From Varibaculum massiliense (GTDB lineage: Bacteria > Actinomycetota > Actinomycetes > Actinomycetales > Actinomycetaceae): a stretch of DNA of 64,000 nt. Where the stretch lies: contig NZ_FNWI01000004.1 in NCBI RefSeq assembly GCF_900106855.1, forward strand, positions 1,240,001 through 1,304,000, read 5' to 3'. The notes beneath the pieces were generated by a model. The model saw only the letters and a list, made by a program, of their open reading frames with translations. It was not told the origin of the DNA and ran no database searches. Positions within the stretch are counted from its first letter, which is position 1. Each line of letters begins with the position of its first letter. Shown here piece by piece: positions 8,331-17,611 of this stretch. The position numbers and the translations under genes are program-made.

Positions 8331-9743
8331 ATGTCTAGTTCGCTTCAGACAATCTGGCAAGACGCGATTAATAACTTAAAACAAAATCCTCAGGTGGGTC
8401 AGGCAGACCTGGCGTTTGTTCGCATGTCTAAACCCCTTACCACCTACGAAAACACCATCGTTATCGCTACCCCTAATGATTATTCAAAATCGATTCTAGA
8501 AACTCGTTTAGGTTCGTTTTTACGAAAGTACCTTTCCGAAGCTACTTCTCGGGAAGTTATTTTGGCGGTTTCAGTCGATCCCTCCCTAGATAATGGGGAG
8601 ACTATAAATCCCAATGAACAACAAGTGGTTGCACCCGCACCTAAAACTACCCAAAGTACTTCTGTAGAAAAAACTACAGTTTCCTCACCTAAAAAACCTT
8701 ACGATTCCCGGCTTAACTCTAAATACACCTTTGAATCTTTCGTTATAGGGGGTTCTAACCGTTTCGCTCATGCCGCTGCCATCGCGGTTGCCGAAGCTCC
8801 GGCAAAAGCCTATAACCCACTTTTTGTTTACGGAGGTTCCGGACTAGGAAAAACTCATCTACTCCACGCCATTGGAAACTATGCGCTCAAACTTTATCCC
8901 CATATCAAGGTGCGTTACGTAAATTCCGAAGAGTTCACCAACGATTTCATTAATTCAGTATCGGAAGGAAACGCGCACGAGTTTCAACGCCGCTACCGCA
9001 ATATCGATATCTTAATGATTGACGATATTCAGTTTTTGCAGGGTAAAGAACAAACCATTGAAGAATTTTTTCACACTTTCAACTCTTTACATAACGATAA
9101 TAAGCAGGTAGTTATTACTTCCGATGTCCCTCCCAAAAAGCTTGAGGGATTCGAGGAACGTCTGCGTTCACGCTTCGAATGGGGTCTACTTACCGATGTG
9201 CAGCCTCCCGATTTAGAAACTCGCATCGCAATTTTGCGGAATAAGATTCGCCAAGAGGGCGTGGGCGCGCCTCCGGAAGTCTTGTCCTATATTGCTTCTC
9301 GTTTTACTATTAATATCCGCGAGTTAGAGGGCGCGCTGCTAAGGGTTACTGCCTTCGCCTCCCTTACTAAACAGCCCTTAACCTTGCAGCTCGCAGAAAT
9401 GGTACTTAAAGATATTGTTTCTGACCCCAATGATCAAGAAATTACCCCAGCTTTAATTAAGGCTCAGACCGCCGGATATTTTGAAACCACCGTCAATGAC
9501 CTGTGCTCGCCTTCCCGTTCGCGTTCCCTTACCGAGGCTCGACAAATCGCCATGTATTTATGTCGGGAACTAACCGAACTATCTTTACCTCAAATCGGCA
9601 AAGAATTCGGAGGACGCGATCACACTACGGTAATGCACGCCAATAAAAAGATTACCCAGCTAATGAAATCTAAACCGCAGATTTTCGATCACGTCAATGA
9701 ACTAACGAATCAAATTCGACAAGCTGCTCGCCACGCAAAGTGA
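8331..9743 (+). CDS. dnaA: Chromosomal replication initiator DnaA
   Basis: AAA+ initiator of 470 residues that binds DnaA boxes and opens oriC. Domain I (about 1-90) is followed by a short Ser/Thr/Pro-rich linker. The AAA+ core has Walker A GGSGLGKT (about 168-175), Walker B LMIDDIQF (about 228-235) and a sensor region. Domain IV carries the DnaA signature [16 protein letters not shown] chose ATG 8331, which has GGAG at 8321-8324; a TTG at 8286 would extend it upstream without a ribosome-binding site. The linker is much shorter than in Streptomyces. Downstream there is 456 bp of non-coding DNA and then a PBP gene instead of the expected dnaN. Confidence 0.98.
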   Translation: MSSSLQTIWQDAINNLKQNPQVGQADLAFVRMSKPLTTYENTIVIATPNDYSKSILETRLGSFLRKYLSEATSREVILAVSVDPSLDNGETINPNEQQVVAPAPKTTQSTSVEKTTVSSPKKPYDSRLNSKYTFESFVIGGSNRFAHAAAIAVAEAPAKAYNPLFVYGGSGLGKTHLLHAIGNYALKLYPHIKVRYVNSEEFTNDFINSVSEGNAHEFQRRYRNIDILMIDDIQFLQGKEQTIEEFFHTFNSLHNDNKQVVITSDVPPKKLEGFEERLRSRFEWGLLTDVQPPDLETRIAILRNKIRQEGVGAPPEVLSYIASRFTINIRELEGALLRVTAFASLTKQPLTLQLAEMVLKDIVSDPNDQEITPALIKAQTAGYFETTVNDLCSPSRSRSLTEARQIAMYLCRELTELSLPQIGKEFGGRDHTTVMHANKKITQLMKSKPQIFDHVNELTNQIRQAARHAK

Positions 9744-10199
9744 TGTACACAATAAGTTCCCTTTATTTGTCACTAACCTTAGGAAAATTTTGGGAATCTA
9801 TTTAACATTATTTTTCATTGCTACTACCAGTAGAACTACAAAAATGTAGTTCTCATGAGCACAGGTTAAATAGGGTTTCTCCACACCTGTGAATAAACCT
9901 GTTAATAATTGGGGATTTTTTCAAAGTTTCTGTGTATAGATACTTAAATAATTCACCGCTGTCCCCGCCTTCCCCAGAGAATCCCCAGTAAATCCTGATA
10001 ATATTAACAACCTCTATTTAGGTATTTACCTGCGGTTTTATCTGATAATTCCCTAAGTTCAAGTAAGTGATGACTATGAGAAGAAAAAATTTAAGATTCT
10101 AAAAATAACCAACAATAACTTTCCGCGTTAAAGCAGATAATCTGTCATTAACTATTAAATTAGTGCCGACCTGAGCGGTAGCTAGGTTAATCTGTAGCT
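9744..10199. other. oriC: Putative oriC segment, AT-rich region downstream of dnaA
   Basis: 456 bp without a credible gene, clearly AT-richer than the flanks. DnaA-box-like sites are TGTGAATAA at 9888-9896, which fits the relaxed consensus TGTGNATAA, and TGTGTATAG at 9931-9939 with one mismatch. AT-rich, TTAA-containing stretches occur around 9940-9955, 10000-10030 and 10085-10160. A perfect 9-bp stem-loop lies close to the dnaA stop. In actinobacteria oriC usually lies between dnaA and dnaN, so this is the positional equivalent, although dnaN itself is absent. I could find few strong boxes. Confidence 0.55.
9832..9853. terminator. Stem-loop after dnaA
   Basis: AGAACTACA (9832-9840) and TGTAGTTCT (9845-9853) form a perfect 9-bp stem with an AAAA loop, 88 bp after the dnaA stop. 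There is no T-tract after it, so it may be an imperfect terminator or an origin structural element. Confidence 0.45.
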
Positions 10200-12656
10200 A
10201 TGACCGAAAAACACTCCGCAGACAACGCCGGGTTAGGCGATTACGATTTTCCTTCCCGTAAGGAACGTCGTCGACACGAACGAGAACAAATTCAGGCGCG
10301 GGCTCAAGCGGATGTTACGCGTTCGGTGGCTCCTATTAATCCGGCTCGTTATGAAAGTAACCCCAAAAAGAAAGTATCTGCTGCTAAGAGTGTTTCCGGG
10401 CGGGGAAGAACTAATAGTGTTTCTGCAGTCCCTTCCTCTGCAAAGTTAAAACCGGCAGGTAAACCAGCAAAAAGTGTTAAGAAAAATAATGCTAAACCTA
10501 GAAGAAACAGTGTATCCCCGAAGAAAAATTCCGGGATGAAGAACGATCGTCGACCAACCAATTCGCGTCCTAGTACCTCAAGACCAGGTAATAAGAAAAA
10601 TTCGAAGGTAACTCGCCCAGGAAAAAATCCTAAAAGAGTGGGGGTGTGGATAAAAAGGATATTAGGAGTTATTAGCGGACTGATTTTAGTAGGAATCATT
10701 GCCGGATGTCTGACTTTCTTGATTTCCTACTATCGCCTGGAAGTTCCCGAAGCTCAAAAATTTGCGAATGCCCAGGTAACCACGGTTTATTGGGGTGATA
10801 ACGACACTATGATGGGAAAGTTTGCGGAACGAAATCGTACCATCGTAGATACTAAATCTTTCAAAAATTCCTATATTCGTGATGCCGTAGTTGCCAGTGA
10901 AGATCGTACCTTTTATGAAAATAGTGGCATTGATTTTAAAGGTATTGCCCGCGCCCTGTGGAATAACGTGCGGGGACGACCTACCCAAGGCGCCTCTACC
11001 CTTACCCAACAATATGTAGAAAATTACTACACCGGAAGAAATACGGGGTACACCGGAAAATTTAAAGAAACCATTCTAGCTTTGAAAATCAACCGGCAGG
11101 TTCCTAAGGAAAAGATTATTAACGACTATTTAAATACAATCTATTTTGGTAGGGGAACTTACGGGATAGAAGCTGCAGCTAACGCCTATTTTGGAAAGAG
11201 TGCTAAAGATTTAAATCTTTCCGAATCTGCACTACTGGCCGGGATTATTCCTGCTCCCAATGCTTGGGATCCTCTAGTTAGTCCCGAGCAGGCTAAGTCA
11301 CGCTGGAAGCGGGTATTAAACCTGATGGTTACTGACAAAATGATTAAACCAGCAGAAAGAGACGCCGCAACTTTTCCCAAGGTACAAGAAAAAAAGCCGG
11401 AAGCCACCTATTTTAAAGGAACTACCGGGTACTTATTGCAGCATGTGCGGCAAGAATTAATAACTGAAATTGGCTATACCGAAGACGAAATAGATCGCGC
11501 GGGGATTAAGGTTTACACCACTATTGATCCCGAAAAACAAAAAATGTTAGAGGACGCGGTAGGGACTTTGCCGGAAAATAAACCCCAGGGATTGCGGGTG
11601 GCGGCAATTTCAATAGATACCGCTACCGGAGCAGTTATTGCTGAGTATGGGGGAGAGGACTATCAAAAGATTCAGAGAAACGCGGTCACCCAAGATATTG
11701 CGCAAGCCGGCTCTACCTTTAAGCCTTTTGCCCTGCTAGCTGCGCTAGAACACGGGCATAAGTTAGAAGAAAAAATTAGCGGATCAGGACCGATGAAAAT
11801 TGGTGATACTTACATAGGTAACTATGGGGGAGCCTCTTATGGTCAAGTAGATCTTATTCAAGCGACAAAAATGTCTATTAATACTGCCTATGTCAGGCTT
11901 AACAGCGAAGTAGGAATGGATACCACCCGGCAGGTGGCTATTTCCGCGGGGTATCCCAAAGATACTGCCGGTCTGGATCAAGATGTGTTAGTTGGGGTCT
12001 TAGGCAGTAGTTCGCCTCATAATATTGATATTGCCAATGCCTATACCACCTTTGCCACCGGAGGAATACGCCGACCTGCCCACATTATCGCTAAAGTTAC
12101 CGACTCCGCTGGGAATGTGCTTTATGAGGCGGATACTACCGGAACTCGTCAGTTTGAAGAAGAAAATATTTCGGAACTTAATAAAGCGCTAGCTGCTGTT
12201 ACCGAAAGCGGAGGAACTGGAGCGACTGCAGGTAAACTGGGTCGGCCAGTAGCAGCGAAGACCGGATCTTCCAATGACAACCGGTCAGCTCAATTTGTGG
12301 GATATGTACCGCAGATGGTGACTGCGGTTTCTATGTATCAAGTTGGCGAAGATGGATCTGAACAATCAATTACTCCCTTCGCGGGAGTAAGAGAGGTTAC
12401 CGGAGGTACTTTACCTGCAAGGATTTGGTTGGCTTATATGAAGAACGCAGTCAAAGACTTACCTGTGGAGCCTCTGTTTTCCTATAAGGATAAAGACAAG
12501 GAAAATAAGATTGTTCCTAAGGAAAAATCAACTCCTTATCAAACTGCACAGGTACCTTCGCCGCCCCCTCCCCCTACGACCTCCCGACCCCTGATTGTAA
12601 CTAGTCAACCTGCAGAAAGTCCCTCTTCAGAGGAAAGTGAGCAACCTGAGCCCTAG
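10200..12656 (+). CDS. Class A penicillin-binding protein (bifunctional transglycosylase/transpeptidase)
   Basis: An 818-residue cell-wall synthase. A basic, Ser/Lys/Pro-rich cytoplasmic tail (about 1-145) precedes one transmembrane helix (IKRILGVISGLILVGIIAGCL, about 150-175). The glycosyltransferase domain shows VASEDRTFYENSGIDFKGIARAL and the QGASTLTQQYVENYY motif. The transpeptidase domain has the active-site SxxK in AGSTFKPFALL, SxN as SIN in TKMSINTAYV, and KTG in AAKTGSSNDNRSAQFVGY. The C-terminus is Pro/Ser-rich. The long acidic and basic tails are typical of actinobacterial PonA-type proteins. It occupies the slot next to dnaA where dnaN is normally found. The ribosome-binding site before ATG 10200 is weak. 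Confidence 0.93.
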   Translation: MTEKHSADNAGLGDYDFPSRKERRRHEREQIQARAQADVTRSVAPINPARYESNPKKKVSAAKSVSGRGRTNSVSAVPSSAKLKPAGKPAKSVKKNNAKPRRNSVSPKKNSGMKNDRRPTNSRPSTSRPGNKKNSKVTRPGKNPKRVGVWIKRILGVISGLILVGIIAGCLTFLISYYRLEVPEAQKFANAQVTTVYWGDNDTMMGKFAERNRTIVDTKSFKNSYIRDAVVASEDRTFYENSGIDFKGIARALWNNVRGRPTQGASTLTQQYVENYYTGRNTGYTGKFKETILALKINRQVPKEKIINDYLNTIYFGRGTYGIEAAANAYFGKSAKDLNLSESALLAGIIPAPNAWDPLVSPEQAKSRWKRVLNLMVTDKMIKPAERDAATFPKVQEKKPEATYFKGTTGYLLQHVRQELITEIGYTEDEIDRAGIKVYTTIDPEKQKMLEDAVGTLPENKPQGLRVAAISIDTATGAVIAEYGGEDYQKIQRNAVTQDIAQAGSTFKPFALLAALEHGHKLEEKISGSGPMKIGDTYIGNYGGASYGQVDLIQATKMSINTAYVRLNSEVGMDTTRQVAISAGYPKDTAGLDQDVLVGVLGSSSPHNIDIANAYTTFATGGIRRPAHIIAKVTDSAGNVLYEADTTGTRQFEEENISELNKALAAVTESGGTGATAGKLGRPVAAKTGSSNDNRSAQFVGYVPQMVTAVSMYQVGEDGSEQSITPFAGVREVTGGTLPARIWLAYMKNAVKDLPVEPLFSYKDKDKENKIVPKEKSTPYQTAQVPSPPPPPTTSRPLIVTSQPAESPSSEESEQPEP

Positions 12657-12824
12657 TCAAAAACGGAACAAGAAGCTGGGAAAAATCTGTAAAGTTTATT
12701 TTTTGTCAGCCGCATTATGGATGTGGAAAAGAATTTTTTGGGTGAAATACCAGAAAAAGAGGGGTTCATAACAAAGTTGATTATCGGCTAGAAAAAGCGC
12801 TTCTAACTGGGTTATCCTGTAGTG

Positions 12825-12838
12825 CGACCTTCGGGTCG
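12825..12838 (+). promoter_or_regulatory. UUCG-capped hairpin in the rpsF leader
   Basis: CGACC TTCG GGTCG forms a perfect 5-bp stem with a C(UUCG)G loop, a very stable RNA tetraloop. It lies about 60 nt upstream of rpsF. A sister hairpin precedes rpsR in the same operon. Confidence 0.55.
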
Positions 12839-12849
12839 ATAGCATATAC

Positions 12850-12891
12850 CCTCCTGCCACGGAAGGACCGTGGCCGTTAGACCAAAGGAGG
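12850..12891 (+). promoter_or_regulatory. Structured rpsF leader enclosing the ribosome-binding site (possible S6:S18 autoregulatory RNA)
   Basis: CCTCCT (12850-12855) can pair with the rpsF Shine-Dalgarno AGGAGG (12886-12891). Nested inside is a perfect 7-bp hairpin GCCACGG/CCGTGGC (12856-12862 and 12868-12874) with loop AAGGA. An unpaired arm CGTTAGACCAA follows. This would hide the ribosome-binding site and resembles the known class of rpsF leaders that bind the S6:S18 pair. The match to that class is inferred from position and topology only. Confidence 0.5.
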
Positions 12892-12900
12892 TGGGTTAAG

Positions 12901-13185
12901 ATGCGCAAATACGAGATGATGGTGATCCTGAATCCCGAAATCGACGAACGCACCGTAGCCCCGGCATTAGAGAAGCTACTCACGGTAGTTTCTACTAACG
13001 GGGGAAGTGTAGATGCGACCGATATTTGGGGAAAGCGTCGCCTCGCATATCAGATTGAAAAGCATTCTGAGGGGATCTATGCGGTCATCGATATGACCAC
13101 TACTCCGCAGATTGCCGAAGAGCTAACCCGGCAGCTAACGCTAAACGAATCAGTTCTGCGTACCAAGTTGCTGCGGCGCGATTAA
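12901..13185 (+). CDS. rpsF: 30S ribosomal protein bS6
   Basis: 94-residue bS6, beginning [19 protein letters not shown] and ending in the [10 protein letters not shown] region, with the central [24 protein letters not shown] block. It is the first gene of the rpsF-ssb-rpsR-rplI operon. A strong AGGAGG lies 9 nt before ATG, inside a potential leader fold. The 16-bp gap to ssb contains a GAGGAG ribosome-binding site. Confidence 0.97.
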   Translation: MRKYEMMVILNPEIDERTVAPALEKLLTVVSTNGGSVDATDIWGKRRLAYQIEKHSEGIYAVIDMTTTPQIAEELTRQLTLNESVLRTKLLRRD

Positions 13186-13201
13186 GTTCGAGGAGAACAA
13201 A

Positions 13202-13774
13202 ATGGCTGGAGACACCCTGATAACGGTTATTGGGAATCTGACTGCAGATCCTGAGTTGCGCTATACCGCGCAATCGGTGCCAGTGGCCTCGTTTACCGTG
13301 GCCTCCACTCCCAGAACCTATAATCGCGCATCCGGACAGTGGGAAGATGGTACCGCCATGTTCCTGCGTTGTTCTGCTTGGCGGGAAATGGCTGAAAATA
13401 TCGCCGAATCTTTAACCAAAGGGATGCGAGTGATTGTTTACGGTCGCTTGCAGCAACGCAACTGGGAACGGGACGGACAGAACCGTTCCTCCTTAGAGAT
13501 TCAGGTAGATGAAATCGGTCCGTCCTTGCGTTATGCGCAAGCCCAGGTTACCCGGATCCCCCGTTCCAGCGGAGGATTCAATCAGGGAGGACAGGGCGGA
13601 TTCGCTTCTGGCGCTCCAGCTGCCAATTTCAATCAAGGTGGGGGATTTAACGGGGGCGCTGCTGCAAACCTGGGTACAGGTTCGATGAGTGCGGCGCAAC
13701 CGTCCGTGGATGACAATCCTTGGGCTGCTCCTGCCACCAGCGATAACGGCGAGGGTAACGAACCGCCGTTCTAA
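13202..13774 (+). CDS. ssb: Single-stranded DNA-binding protein
   Basis: SSB of 190 residues. An OB-fold domain (about 1-110: [64 protein letters not shown]) is followed by a Gly/Asn/Gln-rich linker and an acidic tip NEPPF, the protein-interaction tail of bacterial SSB. It coats single-stranded DNA and recruits replication and repair proteins. It lies between rpsF and rpsR, the usual place for the main SSB. Confidence 0.96.
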   Translation: MAGDTLITVIGNLTADPELRYTAQSVPVASFTVASTPRTYNRASGQWEDGTAMFLRCSAWREMAENIAESLTKGMRVIVYGRLQQRNWERDGQNRSSLEIQVDEIGPSLRYAQAQVTRIPRSSGGFNQGGQGGFASGAPAANFNQGGGFNGGAAANLGTGSMSAAQPSVDDNPWAAPATSDNGEGNEPPF

Positions 13775-13787
13775 AATTTCAGGATAA

Positions 13788-13799
13788 GACCTTCGGGTC
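13788..13799 (+). promoter_or_regulatory. UUCG-capped hairpin upstream of rpsR
   Basis: GACC TTCG GGTC forms a 4-bp stem with a UUCG loop in the 44-bp ssb-rpsR spacer, just before the rpsR ribosome-binding site AAGGAG. It shares stem and loop sequence with the hairpin in the rpsF leader. Confidence 0.45.
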
Positions 13800-13818
13800 A
13801 CACCATTAAGGAGTAAAT

Positions 13819-14061
13819 ATGGCGAAGAAAGTTCTTCGCGCGAAGCCAATAAAGAAAAAGGCTAATCCGCTACGTAATATGCCGGTTGAAAAAATCGACT
13901 ATAAAGACACCCCGTTCTTGCGGAAGTTCATTTCCGATCGCGGAAAGATTCGTTCGCGCCGGGTTACCGGAGTTAGCGTACAGCAACAGCGCGCCATCGC
14001 TAAAGCAGTTAAGAATGCCCGCGAAATGGCGTTGCTTCCCTACACAAGTTCTGGTCGCTGA
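13819..14061 (+). CDS. rpsR: 30S ribosomal protein bS18
   Basis: 80-residue basic bS18 with [54 protein letters not shown], the family core almost in full. The N-terminus [21 protein letters not shown] has no zinc-binding CxxC pair, so it is probably a zinc-independent form. If so, a zinc-binding paralogue may exist elsewhere. AAGGAG lies 6 nt before ATG. It is followed after 15 bp by rplI. Confidence 0.96.
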   Translation: MAKKVLRAKPIKKKANPLRNMPVEKIDYKDTPFLRKFISDRGKIRSRRVTGVSVQQQRAIAKAVKNAREMALLPYTSSGR

Positions 14062-14076
14062 TAGGAGGGTCTAGTC

Positions 14077-14538
14077 ATGGCAACAGCCAAAATTATTTTG
14101 AATATGGATGTACCGGGGCTGGGTTCTTCCGGTGACGTAGTAACCGTAGCTCGCGGCTATGCCCGCAACTACCTGGTACCGCGAAAAATGGCGCACCCTT
14201 GGACTAAGGGAGCCCAAAAGCAGATCGACGAAATGATTCGGGCGCGCCGGCGCCGGGAAATCTCTAACGTAGAGGATGCCCGGGCAGTGCGGGATGCGAT
14301 TGAAGCCCACAATACCGTGGTAGTTTCCAAGCGGGCTGGCCATTCCGGTCGTCTCTTTGGAGCAGTATCCGCCCAGGACGTGGTGGCAGCGGTTAAAGAA
14401 CAGATCGGGCAGACCATAGATCGGCGCAAGGTTATTATTGAAAAGCCGATTAAAGCGGTTGGAAAATATCAGATTCAAATCAATTTGCATGAAGATATTA
14501 GCGCCAAACTGTTTGTAAATGTTGAGGGTGGCAAGTAG
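14077..14538 (+). CDS. rplI: 50S ribosomal protein bL9
   Basis: 153-residue bL9. The N-terminal domain KIILNMDVPGLGSSGDVVTVARGYARNYLVPRKMA is followed by the long helix and the C-terminal domain (KAGHSGRLFGAVSAQDVV, then AVGKYQIQINLHEDISAKLFVNV). It is the last gene of the rpsF operon and is followed by a strong terminator. Ribosome-binding site AGGAGG is at 14063-14068. Confidence 0.97.
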   Translation: MATAKIILNMDVPGLGSSGDVVTVARGYARNYLVPRKMAHPWTKGAQKQIDEMIRARRRREISNVEDARAVRDAIEAHNTVVVSKRAGHSGRLFGAVSAQDVVAAVKEQIGQTIDRRKVIIEKPIKAVGKYQIQINLHEDISAKLFVNVEGGK

Positions 14539-14572
14539 TAGTCAACTACTGTCATAGCTACACTTTGCGGGG

Positions 14573-14614
14573 AAAAGTCGGGTGATCTTAAATATAAAGA
14601 TTGCCCGACTTTTT
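14573..14614. terminator. Bidirectional intrinsic terminator between rplI and the MATE gene
   Basis: AAAAGTCGGG (14573-14582) and CCCGACTTTT (14604-14613) form a perfect 10-bp stem around a 21-nt loop. A T-run on each strand can serve the rpsF operon and the convergent MATE gene. Confidence 0.8.
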
Positions 14615-14697
14615 CCTGCTTAGCTGGGGGAAAGCTTCAGCTACTTTCGCGGGCGGCAATAGCAAGATAGCTAGTTAAGAGGAAAAGCTCAGAACAT

Positions 14698-16011
14698 TTA
14701 GAGCCAAGCATCGCTGCGGATGCGTAGCCATAGAGAGAACGCCCTCCCGCCCATAAAAACGATTCCGTAGGCTGCCCAGATTCCAGCTAAAGCAAGGGAG
14801 CCGGCAGGTAAAAGACGTACCAATAAAATCGCTGGTAGATAGATAAGAAAAACTATCGCCATCGTTGCGGCCAAGTATTTACTGTCATCAGCACCAATCA
14901 GGTAACCATCATAAATGTAGGTGAGTGCAGCTAAAGGTTGCACTAGACCCACCACTATTAAGCCGACAGTGGTAACCGAGAGAACCTGAGGATCGGTGGT
15001 AAATAGCTGTGGTAAAAGCGGAGAGGCCGCTGCAAGTAAGAGTCCAATCAAGCTTCCACATCCTAGTGCCCAACGGTTTAAGCGTCTTATGAGGACGCGA
15101 ATTTGTTGTTTGTTGCCCTGTCCGAGAGCTTGCGCTAGCAGTGCTTGGGCAGAGATTGCTAAGGCATCCAAACCGAAAGCTCCCAGTACCCACAAGGTTT
15201 TTAGAATCTGATAGCCCGCCAAAGTGTTCGCCCCGAAACTAGCAGCCTGCCAAGTAGTGACCACAATCGAGGCTTGTAGGAACAAGGAGCGACAAACCAG
15301 GGGAATTCCGTGCAGGCCCGAGCGTAAAACTAGCTGCGGGTGAGGACGCGCGGACACTCCCTCCAAACGCAATTTCTTTATTATTACTATCCACATCCAG
15401 GTGGCCATGAAAAACTGGCTAATCGCGGTGCCTGCCCCCGCCCCGGCGACCCCCAGCGAGCAGCCGAAAATCAAGAATGCAGATAGCGGCACATTAAGGA
15501 TTGCCCCAACGGTGGTAACTAGCAGGGGAGTGCGGGTATCCAAGAGTGCGCGTAAAACTCCGGTAGCAGCTAACATTGAAAGCATCGCTATAAGTCCTGG
15601 AGCGGAAGCTATTAAGTAGTGGCTGGCAAACGCTCCAACCGCTGGTTGCGGATTAAAAATCCCCACAATTTGGGGAGCAAACATTATTAGGATTACTGCT
15701 AGTACTGTCCCTAGGGCTCCGCCTAGCCACATGCCTTGAATTCCTAGGCGCAATCCCTCACCCCGATTGCCAGCTCCGACTGCTCTCCCAGTGACGGCAG
15801 TGGTGGTATAGGCCAAGAATACGCAAATGCCCACAATTAAGGTTAGGACTGTGGATCCGATAGCTAGACCCGCCAATTCTAAAGTTCCCAGATGACCAAC
15901 CAAGATAGAGTCTGCCATGGTTAGCAGAGGTTCGGCGATGAGGGAGCCCAAAGCAGGCAGGGCTAAAGATATAATCTGCCGATTAAGGCTCTGTTTTGGC
16001 GCTTTATCCAC
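14698..16011 (-). CDS. MATE-family multidrug/DinF-like exporter
   Basis: A 437-residue membrane protein with twelve hydrophobic segments in the two-bundle MATE layout. N-terminal LNRQIISLALPALGSLIAEPLLTMADSILVGHLGTLELAGLAIGSTV is the family signature and resembles DinF-type members. It would export organic cations or metabolites using a Na+ or H+ gradient. I placed the start at GTG 16011: the upstream ATG at 16026 overlaps the GGGGGAGGA ribosome-binding site that serves this GTG. It is divergent from dnaB, with DnaA-box-like sites between them. Confidence 0.88.
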   Translation of the reverse strand: MDKAPKQSLNRQIISLALPALGSLIAEPLLTMADSILVGHLGTLELAGLAIGSTVLTLIVGICVFLAYTTTAVTGRAVGAGNRGEGLRLGIQGMWLGGALGTVLAVILIMFAPQIVGIFNPQPAVGAFASHYLIASAPGLIAMLSMLAATGVLRALLDTRTPLLVTTVGAILNVPLSAFLIFGCSLGVAGAGAGTAISQFFMATWMWIVIIKKLRLEGVSARPHPQLVLRSGLHGIPLVCRSLFLQASIVVTTWQAASFGANTLAGYQILKTLWVLGAFGLDALAISAQALLAQALGQGNKQQIRVLIRRLNRWALGCGSLIGLLLAAASPLLPQLFTTDPQVLSVTTVGLIVVGLVQPLAALTYIYDGYLIGADDSKYLAATMAIVFLIYLPAILLVRLLPAGSLALAGIWAAYGIVFMGGRAFSLWLRIRSDAWL

Positions 16012-16246
16012 GAATCCTCCCCCCATTTGTTATACACAACCAAAGAAAAACTCTGTTAATAGTTTCCCAGTTTGTTACCTGTTTATAAACTCGCGTTTAT
16101 TTATTACCCACAGCTATCTGGAAAATTTCCACAGGTTATCAACAGCATTTACACCAGTTGTGCTGGGTTTTCAACAAAGCATTTGGGTTTTCACTCCCGG
16201 TTTATGACAGAATTAATCAGCTAATAATCACGGTTAGGAGGCTAAG
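16012..16246. promoter_or_regulatory. MATE-dnaB divergent promoter region with DnaA-box-like sites
   Basis: A 235-bp non-coding region holding TTATACACA (16030-16038), which fits the relaxed box TTATNCACA. TTACCCACA (16104-16112) and TTATCAACA (16136-16144) each have one mismatch to TTATCCACA, and ATTTCCACA (16125-16133) has two. All are in the same orientation. This could allow DnaA to regulate dnaB or could hold DnaA away from oriC. Confidence 0.45.
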
Positions 16247-17572
16247 ATGGCAGATTTTGATCGCACTCCTCCCCAAGATATCGCTGCTGAACAAGCAGTT
16301 TTGGGAGCGATGATGCTCTCTAAAGATGCAATCGCCGATGTGACTATGACTATCACCGGCGAGGACTACTACCGCCCGGTGCATCAAACCATCCACGAAG
16401 TTATCCTGGATTTGTTTGGGCGCGGCGAGCCAGTAGATGCTGTCACTGTCGCAGGTCAGCTAAAACGTAACGGTGATTTAGAGCGAATCGGGGGCGCCCC
16501 CTATCTGCATGAATTAATTTCCGGGGTGCCTACCGCCGCGAACGCGGGATACTATGCCCGGATTGTGCGCGAGCGGGCACAGTTACGATCCCTGGTTCAG
16601 GCGGGTACTCGGGTGGTGCAGCTGGGCTATGCTGCCGATGGCGGGGACGTTGATGAACTAATTAACCAGGCACAAAGCGAAATCTATGCGGTCAGTGAAC
16701 GTGGCAATTCCGAGGATTATCGCCCAATTACCGAATTTCTAGATGAAACTGTGCAACAACTGCAAGAATTGGAAAAAAATGGGGGTTTTGCTTCTGGGGT
16801 ACCCACCGGTTTTTATCAGTTAGATAACCTCGCTCATGGGTTGCATCCCGGTCAGCTAATAATTGTTGCTGCCCGTCCCGCCATGGGTAAATCGACTTTG
16901 GCGCTCGATTTTTGCCGCAACGCCGCCATCCATAACAATATGACCTCGGTAATTTTCAGCCTAGAAATGGATGGTACCGAGATTTCTCGCCGTATGATTT
17001 CCGCAGAATCCGGAGTTTCCATGTCCCGGATGAGCTCTGGGGATTTAGAAGATGCGGATTGGACCAAGATTGCGCAGGTACTTTCGCGGTGTGCGCAGGC
17101 TCCCCTCTATATTGATGATTCCCCCAATCTCACCCTGCCGGAAATCCGCTCTAAGTGCCGGCGGCTAAAGCAACAAAATGATTTAAAACTGGTGGTCGTG
17201 GATTACCTGCAACTGATGAGTTCCGGTAAACGAGTAGAATCCCGCCAACAGGAAGTGGCCGAGTTTTCGCGTTCGCTAAAACTCTTGGCGAAAGAACTAG
17301 ATATTCCGGTAGTGGCAGTTGCCCAGCTGAACCGCGGTCCTGAACAGCGCACCGACCGAAAACCAATGCTTGCCGACCTGCGTGAATCTGGATCTTTAGA
17401 GCAGGATGCGGATGTGGTGATGCTGCTGCATCGTCCCGAAGCCTATAACCAGGATGACCGTCCAGGAGAGGCCGATATTATCGTAGCTAAGCATCGTAAC
17501 GGGCCGACCGCAACTATCCCGCTGACCTTCCTGGGGCGTCTGTCTAAGTTCGGAAATCCGGCTCGCGAATAG
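16247..17572 (+). CDS. dnaB: Replicative DNA helicase DnaB
   Basis: Hexameric helicase of 441 residues that unwinds the fork. The N-terminal domain starts TPPQDIAAEQAVLGAMMLS. The RecA-like domain has Walker A ARPAMGKST (about 205-213), Walker B LVVVDYLQLM, and the arginine-finger region LADLRESGSLEQDADVVMLLHRPEAY. No intein interrupts it, unlike dnaB in some mycobacteria. AGGAGG lies 7 nt before ATG 16247. The next gene, an MMPL transporter, is convergent, 39 bp away. Confidence 0.97.
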   Translation: MADFDRTPPQDIAAEQAVLGAMMLSKDAIADVTMTITGEDYYRPVHQTIHEVILDLFGRGEPVDAVTVAGQLKRNGDLERIGGAPYLHELISGVPTAANAGYYARIVRERAQLRSLVQAGTRVVQLGYAADGGDVDELINQAQSEIYAVSERGNSEDYRPITEFLDETVQQLQELEKNGGFASGVPTGFYQLDNLAHGLHPGQLIIVAARPAMGKSTLALDFCRNAAIHNNMTSVIFSLEMDGTEISRRMISAESGVSMSRMSSGDLEDADWTKIAQVLSRCAQAPLYIDDSPNLTLPEIRSKCRRLKQQNDLKLVVVDYLQLMSSGKRVESRQQEVAEFSRSLKLLAKELDIPVVAVAQLNRGPEQRTDRKPMLADLRESGSLEQDADVVMLLHRPEAYNQDDRPGEADIIVAKHRNGPTATIPLTFLGRLSKFGNPARE

Positions 17573-17611
17573 GGTAGGCAAATCGCCGTGCAGCTGAACC
17601 CGCGTCCTCCT

